From Brachionus plicatilis (Eukaryota; Rotifera; Eurotatoria; Ploima; Brachionidae): DNA of 62,552 bases. The position numbers and the translations under genes are program-made. The stretch spans positions 1 through 62,552 of the forward strand of contig QEOQ01000121.1 of NCBI GenBank assembly GCA_010279815.1, given 5' to 3'. A model generated the notes under the pieces. It was not told where the DNA came from. It searched no databases and saw only the letters and a list, made by a program, of their open reading frames with translations. Shown here piece by piece: positions 1 to 10,947 of this stretch (the first letter of the stretch is position 1; the number at the start of each line of letters is the position of its first letter).

Positions 1-490
1 TAAATTTTAAAGAAATTATAAAGAGAACTATCATGATAAGTAGTTATAAGTTTTTATTTAGGTGAGAATTTGAAGTATCGAACACTGTTCTTCATTTTGA
101 CCTTTTTCGAGGCAAAGTAAAAATTTTGCTCATTTTCATTTTGCTCAGTCTTGCTCAAAAATGCAAACTATGAATTGCAAGCTGCAATTTTTTAATTGCT
201 TTCTTGTAATTATTATGCTAATAAGAAATCTAAAAATAAAAAGATGGCTTTATTTGCTTTCATCAATTTGTTTATCAATCAATTAATGACAGAAAAGTTT
301 GATTTTTTTGCTCGATAATTTAATAAGGCAAAAATATCTTCACTGTGAGCCAGTTTGAGAAAGAATGATTACTGTTTCCTCGGCCAAATTGGTCATAATT
401 AGAGAACTTGAAACCGAAATACAAGGGTTCAAAATTAGTCAAAAAAACTAACCAATTTTTATAAAAAATAATAATCAAAAAAATTCAGAT
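1..490. other. AT-rich stretch without a gene
   Basis: I see no supported coding region here. Positions about 104-160 hold a segment (GGCAAAGTAAAAATTTTGC and following) that recurs inverted at about 7771-7828. The rest is low-complexity AT sequence. Confidence 0.6.
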
Positions 491-491
491 A

Positions 492-499
492 CTTATCAG
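492..499. repeat. target-site duplication of the hAT element, left copy
   Basis: CTTATCAG here matches CTTATCAA at 4013-4020 except for the last base. The length of 8 bp fits hAT integration. Confidence 0.8.
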
Positions 500-3400
500 C
501 AGTGGCGTAGCGCGATCGAGGCGAAGTGTGGCGGCCGCCACACCATTTTTTTAGTTTAGATGAGAATACATATTGAACTTTTATTTATTTTTTAAAAATT
601 AATAAATTGACCTTGCATGAATTAATAATTAAAATAATATAACCCCTCCTGTTTTTCATTTTTATGGTTAAAAGTGTTTTGTGCATTAAATATTTAAGTC
701 TTGTGTTTATTTAAGTTAATTATGAACATTTCAAATATCAAATTTAAATTAAATATGAACAAACAAATTCGAATTCTTTTTATATTTAAAATTCTGCTCC
801 AAAATAAAACAAAAATTTATTATTTTTTCAATTGAAAATTGGTTAAAAAATTTTAGTGAGAATAAAAATTGAAAATTTAAAAATTGATTTCTTCTTGCCA
901 TTATTGTGATTAAAATTTTAAGCTCTATTTATTGAAAAATTTCTATAAAAATACTTATAACTTTAAAGCTATTAAAAAAAATTTTATTCCAAATATGCTG
1001 CTCAAATTCAAAATTTTTTGAGAAATAATTTTGTATTTTTTTCAGATGAAACAGGCTAAATTAAATTTTAAAGTCTATAGTCAAACTTCGCTTCTTGTTT
1101 CGTCTATTTCACAAGCATCAGACTTGTCTTCGGGCTCAATTAGAAATGTATCATCTTTTACAATTACCAAAATCTCGAAATTAAAACAAATTAAAACTAC
1201 CACGTCTGTTTCTTCGGAAAATACACAAAACAATCACCCCAATTTCATGTATTATTGAAAAAATGACCCCAGATCAACCTAAAGATTCAAAGCCGATTAA
1301 TGACAAATATGATCGATATTTTAAAGAAAGGTGGTATGAAAACTTTAACTGGCTTGAATACAACGTAGAACAAGACCGCGCTTTTTGTTTTATTTGCTAA
1401 AAATTTTGTCGAAACGAAGTAAAGATGGATTCTTTTATCTCCACCGGATTCAAAACTTGAAAAAATGCCTATGATAGGTTCAGAGAGCATGAGAAGACCT
1501 CAGCTCATCAAACAGCTAAAATAAAATGGCATCATGCAACCAAAAAAGGTCCTTCATGTGCAAGTCTTGTTGCTAAACAACACGAAGACGAGATAAGTTT
1601 TAATAAAAAGTGTCTTGGTCAAATAGTCAAAGTTATAATGTTGCTAGGAAAGCAGGGACTAGCTTTTCGTGGACATGATTAGAGTACTAATTCTGACAAC
1701 CGTGGAAATTTTTTAGGATTTATAATATATCTTGCAAATAACTACTCTCCAGACTTTAACAAATTTATAAAAAACTATTCAAATGCGAACTATCTTAGTC
1801 CTGATATTCAAATCGAGATAGTTGGAATTATTTCAAACGAGATTCGTAGTTGTCAAATCCAAAAGATAAAACAAAATAAATATTTTTCAATTATTGTTGA
1901 CCGGATAACTGATTTTACTAAAAAAGAGCAAATAAGATTTTGTGTGAGAACTGTTTCTAAAGACTAAACAATTGATGACCATTTTTTGGGTTTTTATGAG
2001 GCGAAAGACACTACCGGTGACAAATTGTTTAACTTATTTAAAAAAAGCTTTTGTAGACCTATCACTCTAATTTGAAAACTTAACCGGACAGTGTTATGAC
2101 GGTGCTTCAAATATGTCTGGAATTTATCAGGGACTAGCTAGTCGATTCAAGAACCAAGTTCCCAATGCGCTCTATGTTCATTGCTATGTTCACCGATTGA
2201 ATCTTGCTTAACAAGACTCATGCAATGAAATTCAAGAAATTCGAAACTTGTTGGGTCAGGTTAACTCCATCTACGTTTTGATTGAAGGTTCTTCAAAAAG
2301 AAATTACATATTTGAATCGCTCAGAGTAAACTCAAATAAAAGAAATTTTAATTTTATAGTTGCTTTGTGATACTAGATGGACATCTCGATCAGCAGCACT
2401 TAAAAATGTATTGGAAAATTATGAGACTATCTTGAAAACTTTGGAAGTTATTTAGTTTTTTATCTCCTATTATCTTCATTTTGACAAACATTTCAAATTT
2501 TCAAATATTTTTTTGATCTTAATTTTAGCAAAATAATTGTTACATACAAAAATCTAAATATTTTTCATAAAGTTTATTATTTTTGGAGATATAAACTTAA
2601 TTGACAAAAAATAGTATTTTAAAAAATAATGATTTTTTTAGGTTCAGTATTAAAAATTTGAATTTTCTAATGTTTAGCTTGTATTTTAAGACTTTATCTT
2701 AAGACTGTCAAACTAAGGTACATAAGCTCGGACCCAACTCCTATTGATTAAAGTAGAAAAATTAAAATACTTAAATTTTAGGATTTTAATCAAACGAATT
2801 AGGTATTTTATATGACAAATGTTGTCAAAAATATTCTTTTACCCTTAAAGTTTATTTTAAAGGAAATAGACAATATTGATAAACAATCAAATGCTATGAG
2901 CTTGCTTAAATCGTTTATAAAATTTGAGCTATTTTTTACTCGAAGTTTTGACAGATATTTTTGTTAAAACAAACATACTTTCAGTTCAACTTCAAACAGT
3001 TTGTTATGACTATGCAAATGTAAGATTACTGAGGCTACAATCGCCCAGTTAAAATTTTTAAAACCGAGAGAGTTTTTTGATGAGAAATATGAGCTGATAA
3101 TGGAAAAATCAAATGATTTGGTGCTAGAGCCACCAAAAAGTCCACGCGTTACAAGACTACCTAAGTAGGAAAATAATTTATCTTTTATAGTTTATTTAAA
3201 ATCATTTTTATTTATAATATCAAAAACAAGGCGATACAGGACTGAATGCTATAAAGAGCCCACTGAATTGAGCGCAAAAGATAAAATTTTCGAAACCTAT
3301 ACTAAAACAATAAAATTTTTGATTGAAACAATAAGGTCAAGATTTAATATTGAAAACATTGGCAGGATAGAAACCACCTATTCGTTATTTACTGAAACAG

Positions 3401-4012
3401 AAAGACAAAACAACAATTTTAAAGATCTATTGAGTATTTACAGTAATTTTTTTCAATTTAGAGATCTAAGCCAGGAATTAGATCTTTGGTATTCTTTCAA
3501 AAAACAAGTTGGTTTTGATATCAAAAAAATCAATCCAGAAAATAGACTTGTGGAGTTGAAAAATTTGTTTTTGAGTCCAAATGTGTCAAAAAATTTTACA
3601 ACTATATTTGATATATTTAGAATATATTTAACATTTCCGATTGCTAACTCGGAGTCTGAAAGATCATTTTCAGTCTTGAAGAGGATCAAGAACTGTTTAC
3701 GAAATCGCATTGGACAAGATCGACTAAACAAATTAAGCTTGATAAATAATGAGTCATTAGAGCTTAGAAATCTAGATGTCGACGAAATAATAGATATTTT
3801 TGCTAGGCAAAAAAATAGAAGAATTAAATTTTTTTAAAATATACAGTTTTGTTTTATCTCTTTCTAAATTTTCTATCCGATTTGTAAATAAAAAAAAATT
3901 TATAAATAAATTTTAAATTTTTTTATTTGACCCCCTCGGGACCCCCATTCCCCATTTTGAACACAAAACTGAATCTCGCCACACCATTTTAAAAATCCTG
4001 GCTACGCCACTG
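500..4012 (+). mobile_element. hAT-superfamily DNA transposon, decayed, with TIRs and 8-bp TSD
   Basis: The left end starts CAGTGGCGTAGC at 500 and the right end finishes GCTACGCCACTG at 4012, a 12-bp perfect terminal inverted repeat; the inner ends also share GGTGTGGCG. The flanks are CTTATCAG (492-499) and CTTATCAA (4013-4020), an 8-bp target duplication with one mismatch, as expected for hAT. An 18-bp perfect palindrome, GTGTGGCGGCCGCCACAC, lies at 526-543 just inside the left end. The element is 3513 bp and carries a transposase broken by stops. It looks full length but non-autonomous now. Confidence 0.9.
1263..3837 (+). pseudogene. hAT transposase (ZMYM1-like, DUF4371 type), multiply disrupted
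   Basis: The order of a hAT transposase can be read across several frames. An N-terminal TTF-type zinc finger near 1340-1500 reads FERAFCFIC then a stop in place of a residue before KFC. DUF4371-like core motifs lie near 2090-2220, including GQCYDGASNMSG and HCYVHRLNLA. A CDTRWTSRSAAL-type motif sits near 2366-2400. The C-terminal dimerisation domain is in the open frame 3268-3837 with IANSESERSFSVLKRIKNCL. In-frame TAA/TGA codons and frame changes occur in the first two thirds, and about 300 bp near 2460-2760 has no recognisable coding. The open C-terminal part has no ATG at its start and is best read as an exon or remnant. Inactive by inspection; family assignment is by motif memory. Confidence 0.85.
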
Positions 4013-4267
4013 CTTATCAAATATTTTATCTGTTAAATATTATTATTATTAATTTAAAAATAAACGTAAATTGGTTTTAAGAATAATAATATCAAAAATT
4101 TAAAAAATGATAAAGAAATTATTTAAACTTAAATTACTCACAAATATTTATGTGATCACGATCATAATTGCATGGAACGGTGAAAATAAAATTTTATTAG
4201 TACTCCTCGGCCGACTTGTGAGTCACAAGTGAGTTTTAAGTCAAATGTATTGTTTTTATGGCTCTGT

Positions 4268-5156
4268 AACGTTTCATAGCAAGCTATTTTTCATTGCAAG
4301 ACAAAATTCATCGCATCTCTAATTTTTTCATTGCATAATTTTTTTTTTCAAAGCAACTTTTCTTTTTTCATTGCATAATTTTTTTTAGAAAATGAATCAA
4401 AATTTCTTGAAAGAAAATCGGAATGAGACGCCTTCAGTAAAAAAATTAAGAAATAGGCGAATTATAAATGCTATTTCAAACTCTTTTCTGAATTTAAATA
4501 TTGAACAAAATCATGTATGCGTTACCAAGGAAATCAACGAAGTAGAAGCATGTAATGGCATTGATTCTGATAAAAGTTGTGAAGACGATTCATATAAAAT
4601 TCTTCAGGCTTTAGCTTTTGTAAAATCGGAGGATGTGATCGAGCGGTTTGATTTGATCCAAAAAAAAGTAATGCAAACTTCAAGCCTATTTTGAATTATT
4701 TTGAAAAGACTTATATTGGAAATTTAAAAAAAAAATCTAAAAAAGTACGAGTCGTTCCACGTTTTCCAATCAGTACTTGGAATTTGTATGATGTATAATG
4801 AATAGTCAGCCGAGAACAACTGATGCTGTTGAAGCGTGGCACAATGCTTTAACTAGTGATGAAAAAAAACATTAAAAAATAAATGAGTTAGTAGAGAAGT
4901 TACGAGTAGAGCAATCAATTATGGAATGTAATTTGGTCAAAGTAAGAGCTGGAGAAATGTTTAATAGACGGGCTGATCAAGTTAAAAAAAGATTCACTTT
5001 TACTAAGTTTGTGTTAATTGTATAATAAAGAAGAATTGTGTCAATATATTGCAGATTTAATTTTGAATTTTGAAGATTAGACATTAAATTGATTGATTGA
5101 TTTACCTTGCTATGAAAAAATTTACCTTGCTATGATTTGTCTTGAAATGAAACGTT
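4268..5156 (+). mobile_element. MULE (Mutator-like) remnant with inverted ends
   Basis: The left end AACGTTTCATAGCAAG (4268) and the right end, read in reverse complement from 5156 (AACGTTTCATTTCAAG), form imperfect inverted repeats with CATTGCAAGACAAA-type subterminal copies. No clear 9-bp target duplication is visible. Inside lies a decayed transposase C-terminus. A 17-bp palindrome ACTTGTGAGTCACAAGT sits just outside at 4214-4230. Boundaries are approximate. Confidence 0.55.
4392..5025 (+). pseudogene. MULE transposase C-terminal remnant (FLYWCH-associated type)
   Basis: The first 100 codons are open, ending with ILQALAFVKSEDVIERFDL, typical of the region just before the metazoan MULE motif. 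After a stop at 4692 the sequence continues with VRVVPRFPISTWNLYDV, then in another frame NSQPRTTDAVEAWHNAL and EKLRVEQSIMECNL. These are the conserved P-FPI-W, N-PRT-N-EAWH and EQ blocks of animal MULE/FLYWCH transposases. One frameshift and at least two stops show it is dead. The catalytic N-terminal part is absent. Confidence 0.75.
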
Positions 5157-6056
5157 TTAATGACGTTTGTATAATTTACGAAAATTTTAGTTTTTTTATG
5201 GATACAAGCAATTTAACGAATTTTTTTTTGATTCAATTTTTTTATCATTCTCATTTAGCAAAATGTTTGATATTTATTTGATTTTTTTAAAATTAAATTT
5301 AAAAAATTAATTTAAATTAAATTTATTTTCATTAATGACTCAATATTGTCTTTAAAAAAAAAAGATAATTTTTTGAATAAAAGCATCGCAAAAAAGTCTA
5401 AAAATATTTTTCTAACTTAAATTTTTGTTAGACAAAGTCTTGATTTGACTTTTTTTATTAAGATAAAGTTAGTTTTAATGTAAAATTAATATTGGATATC
5501 AGAGCAGCTGTGATTGAGATTGAATTTTTGCGGCTACGAAGGCAGAATTATAAATTTTTTGCTTTTTCAAGCAGTTATTTTGAGAGTCTGTTGAATTTTA
5601 GTCAAACAGGAAATAAAATAAAAACAAAATTTAGAATATACAAAAAATTTAATAATTCTTTAGATTTTGCTTTAAAAATTTCTTTTTTAAATATTATTTT
5701 TTGAAGGTTTTAAAAAAAAAACTTGAATAATGAGCCTCATAATAAATTCAAAATATATTTTTAAGTTAAGTTCCTGACTTGACTTTGAAAAACCTTAAAA
5801 TTATTATTTCACAAGACTGGTCAGCTAATTGTTTGATTTAAATAATAAATTAAAAAATATATAGTCTTTCTATTTTTCTCAAAATATATCAAAATTTAAA
5901 ATAATTTGGCAAACTAGTAAATAAAAATAAATTTGGCTAAATTAAAAATACAATAAAATTTATCTTACACTTATGTTTCAAAAATACTTAAATTCAGTTT
6001 AATTTTGGAAAATATTAAAATTCAGTATCAGAGATCATTTTTAAAATCACTCAAAA
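5157..6056. other. AT-rich stretch without a recognised gene
   Basis: Short open frames at 5093-5281 and 5492-5704 have no ATG-supported start, no recognisable domain and AT-driven composition. I see nothing else supported here. Confidence 0.5.
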
Positions 6057-6058
6057 TA

Positions 6059-7020
6059 CAGTCGATCCGTATAACGAACCCCCATATAACGAACTCCTCT
6101 ATATTACGAATATGAATCCAGGAACCGATTTTTTATAAAGGAAAAAGGTTGCTAATTTTCTTTGATACAACGAACCTCTTTATAACGAAATCCCGATATA
6201 ACGAACTAAGAAAAAAAACGAGTAATACTTTTCTTAAGAAAAAACCTTTGTATAACGATTTTTAGAAAAATGACATTCTTTATTTAACACATCTTGAGTG
6301 AATTCAATGTAAATTGAGCGGAATTTTATTTTCGTTTTACTTTTTTTTTAATTGGATATAAATAAAATTATAATAGATTATTCAATTTTTCACTCCAAAA
6401 TTGCAATATTTTTTCATATTTTTAACCAATAAAATTTTATATTGATTTCTAAAATTTCGCTCGATTCAGTCACTATGACCTTGATAATAATAAATAGTAA
6501 ATAAATACTTCACAATTACTAATTATTGTTTATCTAAAATCTCTAATTGATAAAAATGAATTAAAAACAAGTTTGCAAAAAGAGAAAATGTTTATCTCTT
6601 GAAGTCAAGATAAATATTATAAAAAAGCATACTGAGCAAATAATAACCACTTCAAAGTTGGCCAAAGAATACAACGTTAATGCTTTTACAATTTCTACTA
6701 TTTTAGAATAAATGAACTGAAACAATTTTTTTTTACCAAAAAAGATGATAATTCTAATGTAATTAATTTTTTATTTAATATTGAAAATTTAATAATTGAA
6801 AGTAGCTATCCCAAGCAACCATCTGTTACCGATTTTTTTCAAAAAAATTAACTATTTGTTTTATTTCACATTTTTTATCTTAGATTTTTTTATCAATAAA
6901 ATTTGGTTTAAAAATTTTTTGGTCCCTATCATTTTATATGGGAATTTCGATATAACGAAATTCGATATAACGAATACCGAATTTTCCGCACAAGTAGTTC
7001 GTTATACCGAGGATTGACTG
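6059..7020 (+). mobile_element. pogo/Tigger-type transposon, internal-deletion derivative, TA target duplication
   Basis: The left end CAGTCGATCCGTATAACGAAC (6059) and right end, which reads CAGTCAATCCTCGGTATAACGAAC in reverse complement from 7020, are matching terminal inverted repeats. TA dinucleotides flank both sides (6057-6058 and 7021-7022). Both ends carry several copies of the subterminal word ATAACGAA. The 962-bp length is too short for an autonomous element. The interior keeps a CENP-B-type helix-turn-helix and a tail motif but no DDE domain. Confidence 0.9.
6569..6850 (+). pseudogene. Tigger transposase remnant: CENP-B-like HTH joined to C-terminal tail
   Basis: From about 6576 the sequence reads KRKCLSLEVKINIIKKH, then SKLAKEYNVNAFTISTIL, the N-terminal CENP-B/psq helix-turn-helix of pogo transposases. 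A stop follows, and after about 90 bp another frame reads YPKQPSVTDFFQKN before a stop, matching the usual K-Q-S-x-T-x-F-F tail. The DDE core and second HTH are missing, so a large central deletion joins the two ends of the original ORF. Confidence 0.75.
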
Positions 7021-7099
7021 TAATAAATTAAATCTAACAAAAATAATATTTAAAAAAATTTAGAAAAATAAAAAATAAATTCTTAAAAGTTCCTTAAAT

Positions 7100-7690
7100 T
7101 TACAACAATAATGTCATCAGATTTATTCCAATCAGCTAAAGGTTTGATCATGAAATTTGTTAAAATTGACCAATATTTTGGCCGCTGGATGCTCTTTTTC
7201 GGGTAGTTTTAGAAAAGTGTTAACGTCATTGGTAATAATGAAATCTTAATGAATATAATTAGATATATTAACTTATTCATAAAAAATTTCACTTACAACA
7301 ATGTCATCTGAAAGAATTTTATGTATAGTACCTGAAGAACCTTTCACTATGTTGGTTAAGTTCTCATATTCAAAACTTTTCGTATCGACCATCATCATCT
7401 TTTATCTTAATTTTAAGAATGCCATCACTGTTTTCGTTTGTTAGCAGTGAGCCAGCCGAGCTATGTTGATCTAACTGGACAACAACATGAAGACGGAATG
7501 GATTAATAAGTGCAGTTGGTCTAACGACGGCTCTCTGCTCACAATCAGGACGGGCATTTTTTGTTAAGAAAAGTGTCTGCATCAAACAAAATATGGTCGA
7601 TATGTGGTAGCTGAGCAGCATAATCATGTCCGAAAGGGATGTGGAAAGCGACAAGATGGCTTTTAATTTGGCATTTTGATTCTGATTCAT
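7100..7690 (-). pseudogene. unrecognised coding remnant, possibly secreted protein
   Basis: The frame from ATG at 7690 down to 7370 is open for 106 codons and less AT-rich than its surroundings. It starts with a long hydrophobic N-terminal region (about residues 12-45) followed by a polar stretch with VVRPTALINPFRLHVVVQLD. Coding-like sequence continues in another frame (SFEYENLTNIVKGSSG, ILSDDIVV) to a GTAAGT donor-like site near 7300. A further stretch at 7100-7220 contains PLADWNKSDDIIVV, so a DD-I-VV motif recurs. The frame change between the parts suggests a broken gene or a missed splice. I do not recognise the family. Confidence 0.35.
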
Positions 7691-7699
7691 AATTTATTT

Positions 7700-8502
7700 T
7701 TTAAAATAAAATATATATTTGAACAAAATAAAAATTGAAACTTGCAGTTTTTTTAAATTTGCATTTTATTTTTGAGCAAGATTGAACAAAATGAAAATGA
7801 GCAAAATTTTTACTTTGCCCTTTTTCGACTAATGCGACATGTCACTGTAGTCAAATAGGCCTAAAAATGACGATTTTTACAAAATTTAGTGTTTAAGTTA
7901 GAGACATGTCACTATAGCCAATTTTTTCAATTTCGTTTAAAAATTGTAAAGATCACGAAATTCAAAACTTCAGTGCTATCTGAATTTCACATTTTTGACT
8001 CAAAATTCGTAATCTACGCCCTCGAAAACCCCATAAAAATTTTTATTTTGTTGCTTCATAAAAAATTGCAATAAAAGTTTGCAGTTGCTTCTAAGTTATT
8101 TACAAATTTTTCAATCTTAAAATTGATTTTTGTTTCTCTTTAATTTTGATTTTGGTATCAATTTAAGAGTTTAATTTACTTGTATTTTATTGTTTCCTTT
8201 TTTTAATCCAACAAAAACCGCCACACCCTTTTTTTTTCTAAATTGCATTAGCATGTAGAGAATATTATGCTCTTTCAGAATATATATACTTTTTTAAGTA
8301 TTTTTAAGTTTTATCTTTGTGATTTTGAGTCTTAAAGAACAACAACTTTTTAAAGGGTTTGCTATTTTAAGAACCCTGGGTGTAAAAAAATTTTTCTTAT
8401 AAAATTTTTTTTATTATTATTTTTTCTTATTTTTCTTTTTCTTATATTTTGATTTAAAAAGTTTTGTTTTGAAAGATCTGTTTTGACATTAAACAACATA
8501 TA
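7700..8502. other. AT-rich intergenic stretch
   Basis: No gene is supported. The block at 7771-7828 is the inverted partner of 104-160. The word GACATGTCACTRTAG occurs twice (about 7836 and 7904). CCGCCACACC at 8219-8228 resembles the inner end of the hAT element at 500-548 and may be a solo fragment. Confidence 0.4.
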
Positions 8503-9413
8503 TTAGGTTGTTTAATAAGTTTTTTCGTCGATTTTTAAATGAAAAAATCTCATCAAAGATTAAACTTTTTTATGCAATGTTGTACATCATTTGAAAGAGC
8601 AACTCTTGTTCTTTCAAATGATATATAAGATTATATGTTTGCTTTTTAAATTTCTAAATAATTAACTAAATAAAAATGTATGACAAAAAAATGCATATCC
8701 GCCATTGCATGTTATTCAAGTTTAACGAAGGAAAAAATACGACAGAGGCTACCAAATCGATTTGTTTGATATATGTGGACCTACTTCGATAACCAGGTCA
8801 ACAAAAAACAATGGGTCGACCCTGATCAAGAGCCATTACCTACTCTGAAACGCGAAATTCATGGGAAAAAGGTCATGCTTTGTGTTTGGTGGGATCAGAA
8901 GGGTATAATCTATTATGAGCTAGTGCAACCCAAGCAAACGATAACCGCAGACCTTTATTCACAACAATTGATACGTTTGAGTCACGCTTTGGAAACAAAA
9001 CGGCCACACAGAGCTAAAGGAGAGCGAAAAGTGATTCTTTTACATGACAACGCTAGGCCACATATGCAAAAACGACTCGGAACACGATAGAGAATCTAGG
9101 CTGGGAAGTCTTATCTCACCCAGCTTATTCACCAGACTTAGCTCCTTCAGATTACCATTTTTTCCGATCCATGCAGTACTTCCTCACTGAAAAAAGTTAC
9201 TCAGACTTGGAGGAAATCAAAAAAGACATCAGTCAATATTTCACCTCAAAACCAGCCAGCTTCTACGAGCGAGGGATCAAAATGCTGCCAGAAAGATTGG
9301 AGATGTGTATTTCTAGCGAAGGAAATTATTTTAGTGACTAATTATATTTTATTTTAGTTTTTATAAATAAATAAAGTCTAGAAAAAAACGAAAAAACTTA
9401 TTAAACAACCTAA
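8503..9413 (+). mobile_element. mariner element, internally deleted, TA target duplication
   Basis: Terminal inverted repeats TTAGGTTGTTTAATAAG (8503 onward) and its exact complement ending at 9413 continue imperfectly for about 26 bp, flanked by TA on each side (8501-8502, 9414-9415). At 911 bp the element is shorter than the usual 1.3 kb. Coding remnants on the plus strand identify Tc1/mariner. The left coding end is fused directly to the catalytic half, so several hundred bases are missing between the HTH and the first catalytic aspartate. Confidence 0.93.
8676..9341 (+). pseudogene. mariner transposase remnant (DD34D type), deleted and frameshifted
   Basis: ATG at 8676 begins MYDKKMHIRHCMLFKFNEGK, the mariner N-terminal helix-turn-helix. 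After about 25 codons the frame shifts into MWTYFDNQVNKKQW, the sequence just after the first catalytic aspartate, which is itself lost. GKKVMLCVWWDQKGIIYYEL and VILLHDNARPH (second Asp) follow in frame. Near 9085 the frame shifts again, and HPAYSPDLAPSDYHFFRSM carries the third Asp. The end reads SSEGNYFSD then TAA. It cannot encode a working enzyme. Confidence 0.9.
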
Positions 9414-9844
9414 TATTATTATATTTGAATAATAATCCATCCCTGAAATATACAAAAACGGCCACAAAAAAATTTTTAAAGGGTTATTAAATTGTTTTGT
9501 ATATAAAAAGGGTGGATTATAAAATTTTTTTCTATAATTTTATTCTAAAATTTTTATTCAAATATATTTGTATCTACTGATTTAGAAAAATTTAAATATT
9601 GAACTTTATTTAGTTAAAATTAAATTCTTTATCTAGACGTACTTAGTTTTTTATCCTATACTTTATTCAAAATTTATTAGTTGATATTGAAATTCAGTAT
9701 CAGAAAATGTAAATTGAATAATTGATCTTGAATTTCACTGATCTTCAATGAATTTCTTATTTACTTATTTTTACAACAATAAGTAAATAAGCTGTTAAAA
9801 TCGAAAAAATGAACAGGATAACAAATTACATCGTGCATATACAA

Positions 9845-10398
9845 GGTATCCATGAATTTCGACAAATTTTATTCGGACAAAATATTTTCGACAAGTTAAT
9901 TTCGACAAATATAATTTAGAACATAATTAATTCGACTGAATTCGACCAAAAAATAATCAAGTATATTTTCGCTGTAGGCTTTTTCGACAAAAAATCATTG
10001 GACAAAATTAAAAAAAAATGGATAACTTGATTAGTCAATTTGAAGAATTAAGCTTAGAATTAAATTTAATACGATCATCACGTAACAAAAACAAAAACTA
10101 AATAGTTGTCTAATTAATTACAAATTTGAAGAAGTTTTATCTTTTTAAAATTTGTTTCTAATTGTAAATATTTGAATTAAAAAAAAAAGAAATGTAAAAA
10201 AAATATAATGACTTTATAGATTTAATTGATTTTTCTTTAGTAATAAATTTTTGTCTAAATTTTATCTTGTCGAGTTTATCATTTGCCGAAATTAATTGTG
10301 TCAAAATTAACACTTTTTTGGTCAAAATTATCTTTGTCGAAATTTACTTGTCTAAATTATACTATACTAAATAAATTTGTCGAAAAATAGCATATCCC
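9845..10398. mobile_element. palindromic MITE with 8-bp TSD and repeated TTCGACAAA words
   Basis: Flanks are ATATACAA at 9837-9844 and ATATACAA at 10399-10406, a perfect 8-bp target duplication. Ends are GGTATCCATGAATTTCGAC and, in complement, GGGATATGCTATTTTTCGAC. Both arms contain repeated TTCGACAAA/TTGGACAAA words over about 150 bp. The GG start with 8-bp duplication resembles Merlin-type elements, but no transposase is present, so the superfamily stays open. A 27-codon ATG frame (10018-10101) lies between the arms. Confidence 0.85.
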
Positions 10399-10406
10399 AT
10401 ATACAA

Positions 10407-10947
10407 TGACATTCAAAAGAGCCGCAATTAGGCATTACGAAACATAGTTATCAATTCATTAATTTTGTATTATTTTGTGTCGTTTTTGCGGTTTTTCACA
10501 ATTTAGACCATGATTTCAAGCCAATATTCGAACATTTTAATTTTTCGATTTTTTTGTTAATTTTTAATCCTAATAAATTAAATCTTCCAAAGACTAATAA
10601 CCCTTAAGAATAGATTGATTGAAAAATGAATTTTATTTTATTTCTTTATTAGAGTAAAGGTTCTTGGTAAGTTAACAAAAAATAAATATTTAAAAAAACA
10701 AGAACAACTACTTGTTGAATGTAAAATTTCTATAAACGACCATTAAAGTGGAATGTCATCAAGTTAACAAAATTATTCAAATAACAGAAGAAAAACGATT
10801 ATAAGGCGCTAAAGTTTAAAAATTTATGAACTAATCTTTACATCATAAATAAGTTTTTCAATTGTTTAACATTAATCCTAAATAAAGGTTTTTATTTTAC
10901 CTTCATGTGGCAAAATAAAAACTAACAATTTAATTAACCAGTCAGAT
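10407..10947. other. intergenic / 3' flank of the EGF gene
   Basis: No gene is seen. For the minus-strand gene ending at 10948, AATAAA-like signals in complement occur at the stop codon itself (about 10944-10951) and near 10890. Which one is used cannot be told from sequence. Confidence 0.4.

Noticed and set aside
1031..1258. 75-codon plus frame beginning in the hAT element
   Set aside because: Non-ATG start and no hAT motif; it lies just before the recognisable transposase, possibly its 5' leader or first exon, but there is no support.
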